From the NCBI GenBank assembly GCA_037200125.1, contig JBBCGS010000001.1, positions 62,001 to 126,000 on the forward strand: a DNA stretch of 64,000 nt. Direction: 5' to 3'. A program made the position numbers and the translations under genes. This DNA comes from JADGHX01 sp037200125 (GTDB lineage Bacteria; Pseudomonadota; Gammaproteobacteria; Steroidobacterales; Steroidobacteraceae). The notes under the pieces are model-generated. The model did no database searches, was not told where the DNA came from, and saw only the letters and a list, made by a program, of their open reading frames with translations. Position 1 is the first letter of the stretch. Every line of letters starts with the position of its first letter. This document shows positions 9,597 through 18,743 of the stretch, piece by piece.

Positions 9597-12224
9597 TTAG
9601 CCGCCCGGCGATTGAGGGCTTCTTGATTCCGCTAGGCGACGCGTAGTTGAACGCCCCGCGGAGTCGGTGGGCGTGACGGAGACCGGAGTGCCGAACAGTT
9701 GCGCGTCAAGTTGTTCGGCCGCGATTACCAGCACGAGTCCGTCTTGCGCGCTGATCGGCTGGATGGCGTATTCAACGAGCAGCGAGGTCGTGTTCTTTTC
9801 CAGCACGGCGACAGGCAGTAGTCGGTCGCTCGGCACTTCGGGGTTGTCGCCCAGCGCTTCGACGAGCAGGCCAAGCGGCCGCTCGCGTCCCGGCAGGCGC
9901 ATGAGGATGACGGCCGAGGTTTCGTCGGTATTCGGCGTTTCGAGCATCGAGGCCAGATCGACCACCGGCACCGCGCCCGTGCCGTGAATTGATCACGCCG
10001 GCCCAGGGCGGACCCGCGGTCCTGATGGGTTGCACAGCCTTCGCGTCCACCGCCTCGATGACGCATGACGTCGGCAGCGCGTACCACGCGCCCGCGACCG
10101 CGAAGGTGGTGAACTCACGCACCTCGTGTCGCGTGTGATCGTTGCGGGCGGCCGTGCACTGGGGCAAGGGCTGCCGCTGCCTGACGCCGTGCTCAGGAAC
10201 GGCGACCGAGCGGCAGCAGCACTACGGCATGCGCACCGATCCCGGAATATTCACGATAACCCGCGTCGAGCCGCGAGCCGATGGCGTAGTACTGCTCGCC
10301 GATGCGTCGGACCTGCGCACCCTGTGAGGAGACACTCTTGCGGATCGCGTCGAGCATTTCCGCTGACAGCCGCGGCGATGCGTCGCTCGAGCACATGACG
10401 CGCCCTTCGCGATCGAGAAGCACGCCGAGGCAACCCGACGCGAGCTTGCCGTGCTCGTCGTGAGGAAGCGCGTCGATCAGCATCGTGTTGAGCTGCATGC
10501 ACGCGTCGAACACGACGGCGACACCGCCGGCGGCACGTCGATCTCCGCCACGAACGGTGGCGCTGTAGATGAGCGTATCCCGCTCGTCCGCGAACGAGCT
10601 CGGCCCGAACTTCGATACGCAATAGCCTTGCGAATCCACGAGCGCGAGTGTCTCGACCGCCCAGGGCTCGTCGATCCGCGCGCCGATGAGATGGGCCTGG
10701 TCGTCGCGCGACACGGCGACGACGCGCCGGTTCGTGTCGAACAGCACGATGCTCGAGTAGACCGTGTACAGCGAATTGATGTGCTTCAGCACCGCCCCGG
10801 CCGCCTCCGCGTCGCAGCCTTCGCGGCCGGTCAGCGCGCCGGCGAGCACGCCGTTCAGCGCCCACCAGCGGCAGTCGTTGGCGCGCTCGTACAGATTGCG
10901 CGAGAACAGGTCGACGGCAAGGGCCGCCATGAACTCGCTCTCCTGGAGCACCGACGACCACGGCCGTTTCGTGCAGCTCGCCGATCGAGCGCTCGAAGAC
11001 GTCCTTGGTCTTGCGTCCCATGTTGCTGATCTCGCGCAGCAGCGCCTTCGCAAACGTGACGTTCGCGGCGGAGCCGGTGGACAGGCGCACGCTGCCGTTC
11101 CACACGGAGCGGTTGAGGTCGCGTTGAATGTCATCGGCCTGGCGCGGGATCTCGCGCAGGCCGGCGGAAAATATCGCGGGATTGCGGCGGATGTCGGCGA
11201 GCGCTTCGGGCGTGCACCGAAGGTCGCGCGTGCGATCCTGCGTCTCGAAGGCGCGCTCCACCGGCACCATCACATGCCCGCGCCAGGTGGGGCCGGCGTA
11301 ACCCTGATAGGGCTTCGCGCTGCGCGTGATAGCGAGGTACTCGCGGCCCGCGAAGCGCACGATGCCGCCGTGTGGGCCGGCGGCGGCCGGCACCCGGGCG
11401 CCGGCGGGAACCTGGTACGAATCGGTGCTCGCGATGACCTGATTCCGATCGTCGATGAGGGCGAGCACGCTCCAGTCCGTTTCGTTACGCAGCTTGTCGA
11501 AGATGCCCGTGCACTCGTCCTCGAGCTTGAAGCACAGGGCACAGCACGGCGACGGTGTCGCCCTTGTAGGTAACCCGGTGCGCGTAGATCAGTGCCCGTC
11601 GCGCATCGGGCACCAGGTCGCTGGTGGCGAACGACTCGACGTACGGCATGCTGCTGGCAAGCGTCGCGTCGATCAGATCGTCCTGCGTGTGTTCCGGCGC
11701 CTTGCCGCCTGCGAGCTGTGCGAGCACTTCACCATTCGGCGCGACCAGCACCACGTTGTTGTAGACGGAATACTTGGCCACGTACTCCGCCAGCCGGCGC
11801 TGGATCGCTTCCCTGGCCATCTGCAGGGTACGAATGGCCCCTGCAGCTTCTTCCCCACCGTCGCCGATCACGGCTTTGAGGGCGGGTGCGTCCCGGCAGA
11901 ACTTGCAAATGGCGTCGTCCGCGGCGAGAAAGCCGACATCGGCCGTGCGTTCGAACAGGTTGCGGACGAGGATGTCGATCGCCACCTGGGCGCGCGCCTT
12001 GCAGGCGAGCACGGTCTTCTGGTGGGTTTCGGTCCCAGGTGGGTGACCAGATGGGCGGCGAGGGTCTCGAAGGCCTCGCGGGTGCTGCTCAGGTTCGTGC
12101 CGTCGTCTCCCAGGTGGGAGAGCAGGGCCAGGTTGTCCCAGGCTCCCTGGAGGGACGCGAGCCGCTGCCGGTACTCGACAACGGCCGGCATCCATTTCAA
12201 AAGCTGCTCTTCCTGGTCAGCCAC
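9597..12224 (-). pseudogene. CheW-domain chemotaxis protein with two sensor-like modules, frameshifted
   Basis: About 870 residues after correction. C-terminal CheW domain: REFTTFAVAGAWYALPTSCVIEAVD, INFHGTGAVPVVDLASML, PLGLLVEALGD. In front are two related modules, one with IDILVRNLFERTADVGFLAADDAI and YNNVVLVAPNGEVLAQ, one with AVDLFSRNLYERANDCRWWAL and YSSIVLFDTNRRVVAVS; the pattern RNLxER...IVLxxxxRVVA suggests a tandem duplication of a cache-like sensor. Indels near 12034, 11545, 10957, 10214 and 9988 break the frame. Start is uncertain; GTG at 12224 (VADQEEQLLKWMPAVVEYRQR) is the best candidate. The C-terminal tail SPQSPGG is encoded by a REP-like repeat. No che operon is nearby. Confidence 0.68.
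9599..9622. repeat. REP-like 24-bp element, copy 1
   Basis: On the minus strand it reads GAAGCCCTCAATCGCC followed by GGGCGGCT, identical over 24 bases to copy 2 at 43787-43810. It forms the last codons (SPQSPGG) of the CheW-like gene. Confidence 0.75.
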
Positions 12225-12398
12225 GACCGCACCGCGCAAAGGTTTGACAATCGGTGGGAGTAGCGACCCGTCGGCACCCGGCTTGAGTCCGAAAGCCAAC
12301 AACCGGTCCGAGTCGCGACGCGGGTCACGCGGCGGCAAGGCCTTGCCGCGGTCAAGGCGGGGTTCCGCGCGCGCGTGGCCGGGGCTCTTGCCATTAAG

Positions 12399-13865
12399 AT
12401 GCGCCTCCATGCGTCCCCATCGTCTCGCTTCGGACCCTCCCGGCCCCGTTTGCGGCTGTTCGCCGCCTTCGCGCTGGCGCTCCTGTTCGCGCTTCCGGCC
12501 CAGGCCGAGTCGCTCTCCCACGGCCGGTTCAAGAACGTCCAGATCTTCCGGCCCGCCGGGCCGGTGAAGCAGGTCGCGCTCTTTCTTTCCGGCGACGGCG
12601 GCTGGGACAAGGGCATGTCCGAGATGGCGACGGCGGTCGCCGCCGAGGGCTCGTTCGTCATCGGCGTCGACGTGCGGAAGTTCTTCGCCGAGCTCGAGGA
12701 CGATGGCGGAAGCTGCGTCTTCCCCGACGGAGATCTGGAAAACCTGAGCCACTACGTTCAGGCCTACTACAAGCTGCCCACCTATTACACGCCGGTGCTG
12801 GTCGGTTACTCGGCCGGCGCCTCGCTCGCCTACGCCACGCTTGCCCAGGCGCCGCGCGGGGTGTTTGCCGGCGCGCTGTCGCTCGCGTTCTGCGCGGATC
12901 TGGATCTCACCAAGCCACTCTGCAAGACCGAGCAGCTGCAGTTCACCGCCCGCAAGGAAGGCGGCTCGCGCCTTGTTCCGCCCGAGCGGTTGCGGGCGCC
13001 GTGGTTCCTGCTCCATGGCGCCGCCGACCAGGTGTGTCCCGCCAGCGAAGCGCGTGATTTCGCGACCCAGACGCGCAACGCGCACTACGTCGAGCTGCCG
13101 AACATCGGCCACTACTACCGGCGCTCGCCGGAGTGGATGCCGCAGTTCAAGTCGGCGTACGCCGCGCTGATGGCGAGCGGGGCAAAGAGTCTTCCGCCGC
13201 CGCCGCCGGATCTGGCCGACCTGCCGCTCATCGAGGAGCTCGCCTCCGGCCCCGCTGCCGCGAACAGCGATCAGTTCGCGGTGCTGTTGTCCGGCGATGG
13301 AGGGTGGGCCGGTCTCGACAAGGAAGTGGCGGGCGCGCTGTCCGAGCGCGGGATCCCGGTCGCGGGGGTCGATTCGCTTCGCTACTTCTGGAAAGCGCGC
13401 ACGCCCGCGGGGCTTGCCGCCGACATCGATCGCATCATCCGGTACTACGCGTACCAGTGGAAAAAGAAGCGCGTGCTGCTGATCGGCTATTCGCAGGGCG
13501 CGGATGTGCTGCCGTTCGCGGTCAATCGGCTGCCGGCGGCGACGCGCGAGCTGGTCCAGCTCAATGTGCTCATCGGCCTCGGCAAAGAAGCCTCGTTCGA
13601 GTTCCACGTCACCAACTGGTTCGGGAGCGGCAGCGGCACGCCCATCAAACCGGAGACGGACAGGCTCTCCGCGTCGGACACACTGTGCCTCTTTGGCGCG
13701 GACGACGACGAATCCCTGTGCCCCGGCATCGGTCCGAGCCATGCCCGCGTGATCAACCTCGCCGGCGGCCATCACTTCGGTGGCGACTATCGCAAGCTCG
13801 CCGAGTTGATCATCAACCAGTCGCGAAGTCCGTCGGAACCGGTCACATCCACGCTCCCGCGCTGA
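12399..13865 (+). CDS. AcvB/VirJ-family periplasmic alpha/beta-hydrolase, two-repeat form
   Basis: The start MRLHASPSSR (12399) gives a cleavable signal ending ALPAQA at about residue 36. Two homologous halves: LSGDGGWDKGM...VIGVDVRKFF (about 63-97) with GYSAGAS (Ser138), and LSGDGGWAGLDKEV...VAGVDSLRYFW (about 297-331) with GYSQGAD (Ser365). Asp/His stretches (AGGHHFGGDY) complete the second half. The double form, 488 residues, is AcvB; VirJ is the single C-terminal half. In Agrobacterium AcvB acts on lysyl-phosphatidylglycerol in the envelope, usually beside a LpiA/MprF synthase; none is seen here. Transcribed divergently from the CheW-like gene with about 175 bases between. Confidence 0.85.
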   Translation: MRLHASPSSRFGPSRPRLRLFAAFALALLFALPAQAESLSHGRFKNVQIFRPAGPVKQVALFLSGDGGWDKGMSEMATAVAAEGSFVIGVDVRKFFAELEDDGGSCVFPDGDLENLSHYVQAYYKLPTYYTPVLVGYSAGASLAYATLAQAPRGVFAGALSLAFCADLDLTKPLCKTEQLQFTARKEGGSRLVPPERLRAPWFLLHGAADQVCPASEARDFATQTRNAHYVELPNIGHYYRRSPEWMPQFKSAYAALMASGAKSLPPPPPDLADLPLIEELASGPAAANSDQFAVLLSGDGGWAGLDKEVAGALSERGIPVAGVDSLRYFWKARTPAGLAADIDRIIRYYAYQWKKKRVLLIGYSQGADVLPFAVNRLPAATRELVQLNVLIGLGKEASFEFHVTNWFGSGSGTPIKPETDRLSASDTLCLFGADDDESLCPGIGPSHARVINLAGGHHFGGDYRKLAELIINQSRSPSEPVTSTLPR

Positions 13866-14253
13866 GGCGGGCCGCCCGATCCGGTTGCGCAGGGAATTGC
13901 GAAGATCCTGCCGGGGCAACTTCGCTGCAGGCGCGCGCGCGGGGTGCAGGCTGCGCTGAACTCTCCACCTCTCAACGAGATGCACGCGGTTGTTCAGTCG
14001 CGCGTGTAACTTCGTTCTTTCTGGAAGCTGGCGCGGGCGGGATACGCGTCAGCGTTGCGACAGTATTGAGGAGTAGATGGTAGCGCCATCTCACGAAGAA
14101 ATTGTTGCGCGCAGGGCTCAGGGAATGTCCTACCCCGAAAAAAATTCAGCCCGGATTCACTCGCTTTTAATGTGCGCGCTCTATATACCGTGACGTTGCA
14201 GCGCTCCTATCGCACGGAGCCTCGAATTAGAAACACAGATGGAGGGGAGTCAC
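13866..14253 (+). other. Intergenic region with leader of the 14254 gene
   Basis: No gene is visible in 388 bases. It contains a palindrome-like element at 14117-14133, a possible -10 TATATA at 14183-14188 and a strong Shine-Dalgarno (GGAGGGGAG, 14241-14249) that fixes the start of the next gene at 14254. Confidence 0.5.
14117..14133 (+). promoter_or_regulatory. GTCCTAC palindrome, site a (divergent member)
   Basis: CTCAGGG-AAT-GTCCTAC, a weaker form of the 7-2-7 inverted motif found at 53067, 60600 and 63869. It lies about 120 bases upstream of the 14254 gene. Confidence 0.4.
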
Positions 14254-14958
14254 ATGCGTACGCAGGGACTCACTCGCGCTTTCCTCATGGAAGAATCGGA
14301 GGCGCGCATCGCCGGCCTCGCACGCGAAGGGGATTCGACACTACAGTCGCTGATCGCCCGACGCATGCTCGAAGAGCCGCATCTTTATCGGCACTGGGAA
14401 GCCGAGCACGATCGACTCATGCGCGGTGTCGCGGAGACGCGCGCCCAACATCAGGTCACCGCGCTCCGCAGTGCCTGCTTCGGTCTCATCCATCGCAAGG
14501 CGATGTTCGAGTACCTGCGGGTAAACAAGGTCACGGGCCGCGATCGGCATGCGGTGTTCGAGCTCGTCTATGGCGATCAGGACTACGCAAGAGCTGTGGT
14601 CGCCGAGCACGGCAACTACTTGCGCTCGCTTTCGAGCCTCGCCTGCTCGCATCACCTGGGCCTCGCGCTGCTCGACGACCGGGCCTTCGGCGACCCCATG
14701 AGCCGTTACGAGGCCCGCTACGCCGACTACTTCCGGGCATTCTGTAACTCCACCCTGGCGTCGAATGGATACAACAACGACGACACTCTCAGTACACTGT
14801 TGCCGTACCTGAAACGGCAGCTGGGCATCCTGCGCCGGGCGATCCTGGCGATGCCGCGGGAGTCGGATATCGGCGGCTTGCACAAGCTCGACATCCAGCC
14901 CGCCGCAGCCAATTCGCACCGAATGTCGCCGTTTCAGTCCGGTGTAACTGCCGCCTGA
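14254..14958 (+). CDS. Conserved hypothetical cytoplasmic protein, kinase-linked
   Basis: Unrecognised protein of 234 residues, largely helical, no signal peptide or membrane span. It begins MRTQGLTRAFLMEESEARIAGL; an ATG 15 bases earlier lies inside the ribosome site GGAGGGGAG and is rejected. The middle is rich in His/Arg/Asp (FGLIHRKAMFEYLRVNKVTGRDRH) and the C-terminus has LSTLLPYLKRQLGILRRAILAMP. It ends 55 bases before a hybrid histidine kinase on the same strand, so co-transcription is likely. A GTCCTAC palindrome lies upstream. No function assigned. Confidence 0.75.
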   Translation: MRTQGLTRAFLMEESEARIAGLAREGDSTLQSLIARRMLEEPHLYRHWEAEHDRLMRGVAETRAQHQVTALRSACFGLIHRKAMFEYLRVNKVTGRDRHAVFELVYGDQDYARAVVAEHGNYLRSLSSLACSHHLGLALLDDRAFGDPMSRYEARYADYFRAFCNSTLASNGYNNDDTLSTLLPYLKRQLGILRRAILAMPRESDIGGLHKLDIQPAAANSHRMSPFQSGVTAA

Positions 14959-15013
14959 AGCGGTTTTGCGCGCGAGCGCGGGCCGTCTCCCAGGGAAGAG
15001 GAGAGGGGGTCCC

Positions 15014-18000
15014 ATGAGCTCACGTCGCACGGTTTCGCATCCGTTCGTCGGCAACAGCGCGATGGATTCGCTGCTGGCCCGCTTCGACTGGGCGGGCACC
15101 TCGGTCGGCAGTCCCGATAAATGGCCGGCCACCTGGCGCGCCGCCATGCGCCTGTGCCTCGACTCCTTCGTGCCGATGGTCGTGCTCCTAGGTAAGGAGT
15201 ACGAGATGGTTTACAACGATGCCTGCGTGCCCGTGGTGGGCGGCAAACATCCGCGTTGCCTCGGCCGGCCCGCCGCGACCGAGTGGCCCGAAATCTGGTC
15301 GAGCATCATCGAGCCGATGGTGAGCCACGTGAGGAGCACCGGCGAACCCGCCGGGTCGGACGACCTGTACCTGCCGCTCGAACGCAACGGTTATCCCGAA
15401 GAAACGCACATGTCGTTCGCGGTGAGCTCGATCCGCGAGGACGATGGCGCGCCCACCGCGTTGCTGGTCACGTTGCGCGAAACCACGGAGAAGGTGCTGA
15501 TCGCGCGGCTCGTCGATTGCCTCGACGCGCTGTCGACCCGCTGCTTCTCCGCCGAGACCACCGAGGAAGCGTGCCAGATCGCCGCCGGCGTCACCGACGG
15601 TTATCTGCGTGACCTGCCCTTCACGCTCATGTACCTGGTGGACGTGGACGGCAAGCATGCACGCCTCGCCGCGCATTCCGGCCTGTCATCGGTTGCGGAG
15701 AATGTCGCGCCATCAGTGGTTTCGCTTGCCGAGGAGCCCGGCACGACGACGTGGGACGTCGCTGGCGTAGTGTCACGGCAGACCGCGGCGGAAACGCAGC
15801 ACGTGTGCGAGCGAATGACGCCGCATCTGCGCGATCCGTCGTTCGCTCCACAACTTGCCATCACCGTGCCGTTTGCGGATCCGTCCGGAGGTGTCAGCGG
15901 CGTGCTCGTCATGGGGACGAACCCAATGCGGCCGGTGACCGAAGGTCGCAGGCTCTCGACGGCCGTGGCCGCGCGCCTCACCACCGCCATCGCCAATGCC
16001 AAGGTGAAACAACGCACGCGTGAGCGCGCGGAGGCGCTGGCGGCGCTCGATCGCGCGAAGACACTGTTCCTCAGCGACGTGAGTCATGAGTTCCGAACGC
16101 CGCTGACGCTGCTGCTGAGCCCGTTGGACGAGGTGCTGTCGCGCCGATCGCTCGCTGCCAACGATCGGGATCTGCTCCAGACCTCGCGTCGCGCGGCCAC
16201 GCGCCTGCTGAAGCTCGTTCAGTCGATGCTCGACTTCTCCCGCGCGGAAGCCGGACGAATGCAGACGGCGTTCGAACCGACCGATCTCGCGGCGGAGACG
16301 GCGGACCTCGCCAGCCTGTTCCGCTCGACCTTCGAGCGCGCGAAGCTGCGGCTGGTCGTCGAGTGCGCGCCGCTGCCGGAGCCCGTGTTCGTCGATCGGG
16401 ACATGTGGGAAAAGATCGTGCTCAACCTCGTGAGCAACGCATTCAAGTTCACGTTGAACGGGGAAGTGGGCGTGCGGCTGAGCGCGCAGGGCGAGTGGGT
16501 GGTGCTCGAGGTGCGCGATACCGGCTGCGGAATCGCCGACGCCGATCTGCCGCGCGTGTTCGAGCGCTTCCATCGTGGCCAGACCACGCTCGCGCGCACG
16601 GCGGAAGGTTCGGGGATCGGTCTGTCCCTCGTGCAAGAGCTCGTGAAACTGCACGGCGGCACCATCAGCGTGACGAGCGCCCTGAATCGGGGGACGACCG
16701 TCACGGTGCGCGTGCGCCGGGGCACTCGGCACCTAACTGCGGAGCATGTCGGCGTGCCGCGCCGGACGACGGCGCTCGCGGCCGCCGCACCGTTTCTCGA
16801 GGAAGCCTCCGGCTGGGTGGGCGATGAGCCGCCGGCCGAGCGGGCGCGCAAGGTGGGTGGCTCCGCCAGCAAGCGCGGCTCGACGGCGCATGGCCCGGTG
16901 GCGCCGGTGGAAAGCGACGAACGCATTCTCGTGGTCGACGACAACTCGGACATGCGCCAGTACCTTCGCCGCATTCTCCAGGAAAGCTGGAAGGTCGACA
17001 CGGCGAGCGACGGCATGGCCGCGCTCGCGAAGGTGCGCAAGTCCCCGCCGGATCTCGTCATCGCCGATCTCATGATGCCCGGTCTCGACGGGTTGTCATT
17101 GCTCGGCGCGTTGCGCGGTGACCCGCGACTTGCGGATATCCCGATCATGGTGCTCTCGGCGCGCGCCAACGAGGATGCCTCGATCGATGCGCTGAGCGCC
17201 GGCGCGGATGACTATCTGCCGAAGCCGTTTGTTGCGCGGGAGCTTCTGGCGCGCGTCACCGTGCAGCTTGCGCGCAGCCGCCTGCGTCGCGCGGAACGCG
17301 CGGCGCGTGAGATCGCCGAGCAATCGAGCTTCATGAAGGACGAGCTCGTGCTCATGCTCTCGAACTGCCTTCGCAGCCCGCTCAACGTGATGCTGAACAC
17401 GATCTCGGTGCTGAAGGACCAGGCCTTCGGCACCGAAGAGGCGCGCCGCGCCGTCGAGATCATTCGCGCGAGCACTCGCGAGCAGCATCGGCTCATCGAC
17501 GAAGTGCACGACCTTTCCTGCATCACCGCGGGATGCTTCACGATGGAGAAGACCCTCGTGCCGTCGCTGAGCGCGCTCGTGCATTCCGAGGTGGACGCGA
17601 TCCGGCCGGTGTCGAGCGCGCGGCGTGTACGGTTGGAGTCCTTCATCGATTCGGGCGCGGGCATGTTCGAAGGCGACGCGGCCCGCATGCGACAGGTCGT
17701 TCACAATCTGCTGGCGCACGCACTGGCCTGTACGCAGGCGGGTGGCAACGTGCTGGTCGAATGCCACGGGCGCGGCCAGTTCGCGGAGATCATCGTGCGA
17801 GACAACGGTGCCGGCATTACGGTGGACACGCTGGTGCACGTGTTCGACGCCAGCTGGCAGATGCAGCACGCGCGGTCTGACGGCGCCCGGTCGCCCGGCG
17901 TGTGGCTCGGGTTGGCCGTGATCCACCGCATCGTCGAGCTGCATGGCGGCCGTCTTTACGCGCACAGTGACGGACATGGGATGGGCGCGGTGTTCACGGT

Positions 18001-18130
18001 GCGCCTGCCGCTGCAGGTTGCGGCGGCGAAGTTGCTGGCGGCGGGCGACGAAGTCGTGTCGGGTCCCTTCCGGTCGAGCGGCAGGATCATGCCGAGGCGG
18101 CCCGGGCAGTCGCCGACTACTCGCAAGTAG
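15014..18130 (+). CDS. Hybrid sensor histidine kinase: PAS-GAF-HisKA-HATPase-REC plus degenerate second kinase module
   Basis: Soluble 1038-residue two-component protein. The start at 15014 follows GAGAGGGGG. Domains: PAS-like about 45-160; GAF-like about 165-335; HisKA with H-box SHEFRTPL (His358); HATPase with N-box NLVSNAFKFT, DTGCGI and GSGIGLSLV; receiver about 637-755 with VVDDN, acceptor Asp685 (VIADLMMPG) and KPF. A second HisKA/HATPase unit follows, in which the H-box reads SNCLRSPL (Asn784 in place of His) and the N-box NLLAHALACT lacks its Asn, though DNGAGI is kept. The second unit therefore looks catalytically dead. No membrane segment, so it senses a cytoplasmic signal or partner, perhaps the upstream unknown protein. 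Confidence 0.9.
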   Translation: MSSRRTVSHPFVGNSAMDSLLARFDWAGTSVGSPDKWPATWRAAMRLCLDSFVPMVVLLGKEYEMVYNDACVPVVGGKHPRCLGRPAATEWPEIWSSIIEPMVSHVRSTGEPAGSDDLYLPLERNGYPEETHMSFAVSSIREDDGAPTALLVTLRETTEKVLIARLVDCLDALSTRCFSAETTEEACQIAAGVTDGYLRDLPFTLMYLVDVDGKHARLAAHSGLSSVAENVAPSVVSLAEEPGTTTWDVAGVVSRQTAAETQHVCERMTPHLRDPSFAPQLAITVPFADPSGGVSGVLVMGTNPMRPVTEGRRLSTAVAARLTTAIANAKVKQRTRERAEALAALDRAKTLFLSDVSHEFRTPLTLLLSPLDEVLSRRSLAANDRDLLQTSRRAATRLLKLVQSMLDFSRAEAGRMQTAFEPTDLAAETADLASLFRSTFERAKLRLVVECAPLPEPVFVDRDMWEKIVLNLVSNAFKFTLNGEVGVRLSAQGEWVVLEVRDTGCGIADADLPRVFERFHRGQTTLARTAEGSGIGLSLVQELVKLHGGTISVTSALNRGTTVTVRVRRGTRHLTAEHVGVPRRTTALAAAAPFLEEASGWVGDEPPAERARKVGGSASKRGSTAHGPVAPVESDERILVVDDNSDMRQYLRRILQESWKVDTASDGMAALAKVRKSPPDLVIADLMMPGLDGLSLLGALRGDPRLADIPIMVLSARANEDASIDALSAGADDYLPKPFVARELLARVTVQLARSRLRRAERAAREIAEQSSFMKDELVLMLSNCLRSPLNVMLNTISVLKDQAFGTEEARRAVEIIRASTREQHRLIDEVHDLSCITAGCFTMEKTLVPSLSALVHSEVDAIRPVSSARRVRLESFIDSGAGMFEGDAARMRQVVHNLLAHALACTQAGGNVLVECHGRGQFAEIIVRDNGAGITVDTLVHVFDASWQMQHARSDGARSPGVWLGLAVIHRIVELHGGRLYAHSDGHGMGAVFTVRLPLQVAAAKLLAAGDEVVSGPFRSSGRIMPRRPGQSPTTRK

Positions 18131-18263
18131 TCGCGCGGCGCGGGAAGGCCGGCGTTTCGCCTGGAATCCCAACTCGGTCGTCCCGCCTTGGCTTGCGCCG
18201 TCACGTTCGACGGCCAGATACTCCGCGCCCGCAAGGTGAGAACAACCAGGGAAGGAGCGCGTC

Positions 18264-18611
18264 ATGGCAAAGGATTTGCCGGGTCGCATGCAGTGGGCCG
18301 CCAGCATCGCGGCACTGCTGATTGTCGGAGGCGCGGCGTCGGCGGCCTGCCAGGCGCAAATGCACGTTCCCTCGTTCCAATGCGTGAATAACGGCGCGTT
18401 GCGCGTTACTTGCGTGGGCAACTTTCTCGATGGCAGGTCGGCCGCAGGCGTCGCGGCGCGCGTATTCGACAAGCACGATCGTGTGGTCTATGTCGGCACG
18501 GTGGACTCGCAGGGGCGCATCACTTTCAGAAAACCCGACGCCGAGTTTCACATCGTGTTCGATGCAGGCCAAGGTAACGTGCTGACGATACTCGGGTCGG
18601 AGATGACCTGA
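18264..18611 (+). CDS. Small secreted protein with transthyretin-like fold
   Basis: 115 residues. The N-terminal signal peptide (MQWAASIAALLIVGGAASAAC) is followed by a short beta-rich domain: GVAARVFDKHDRVVYVGTVDSQGRITFRKPDAEFHIVFDAGQGN. This is the pattern of carboxypeptidase-regulatory/transthyretin-like modules found in periplasmic metal-transport accessory proteins. The Shine-Dalgarno GGGAAGGAG lies just upstream. The signal may end at AAC as a lipoprotein or at ASA; undecided. Function unknown. Confidence 0.7.
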   Translation: MAKDLPGRMQWAASIAALLIVGGAASAACQAQMHVPSFQCVNNGALRVTCVGNFLDGRSAAGVAARVFDKHDRVVYVGTVDSQGRITFRKPDAEFHIVFDAGQGNVLTILGSEMT

Positions 18612-18743
18612 CGGCTGGCTTTGCCACGAGCTCCCGTCGTGCGGGCCGCGGCTCCTGTTACGGGATGCTTCAGGGCGTTTCGCAAGCGGTGGAGCCGCGG
18701 CCGGGCGGGGGCGGGCCGGTGTGTGCTGTGTGCCTCGCGCCGC

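Noticed and set aside
11868..13985. 705-codon antisense ORF opposite the AcvB-like gene
   Set aside because: Only its last part (DQEEQLLKWMPAVVEYRQR onward) is real coding, belonging to the CheW-like gene; the remainder mirrors the AcvB frame.
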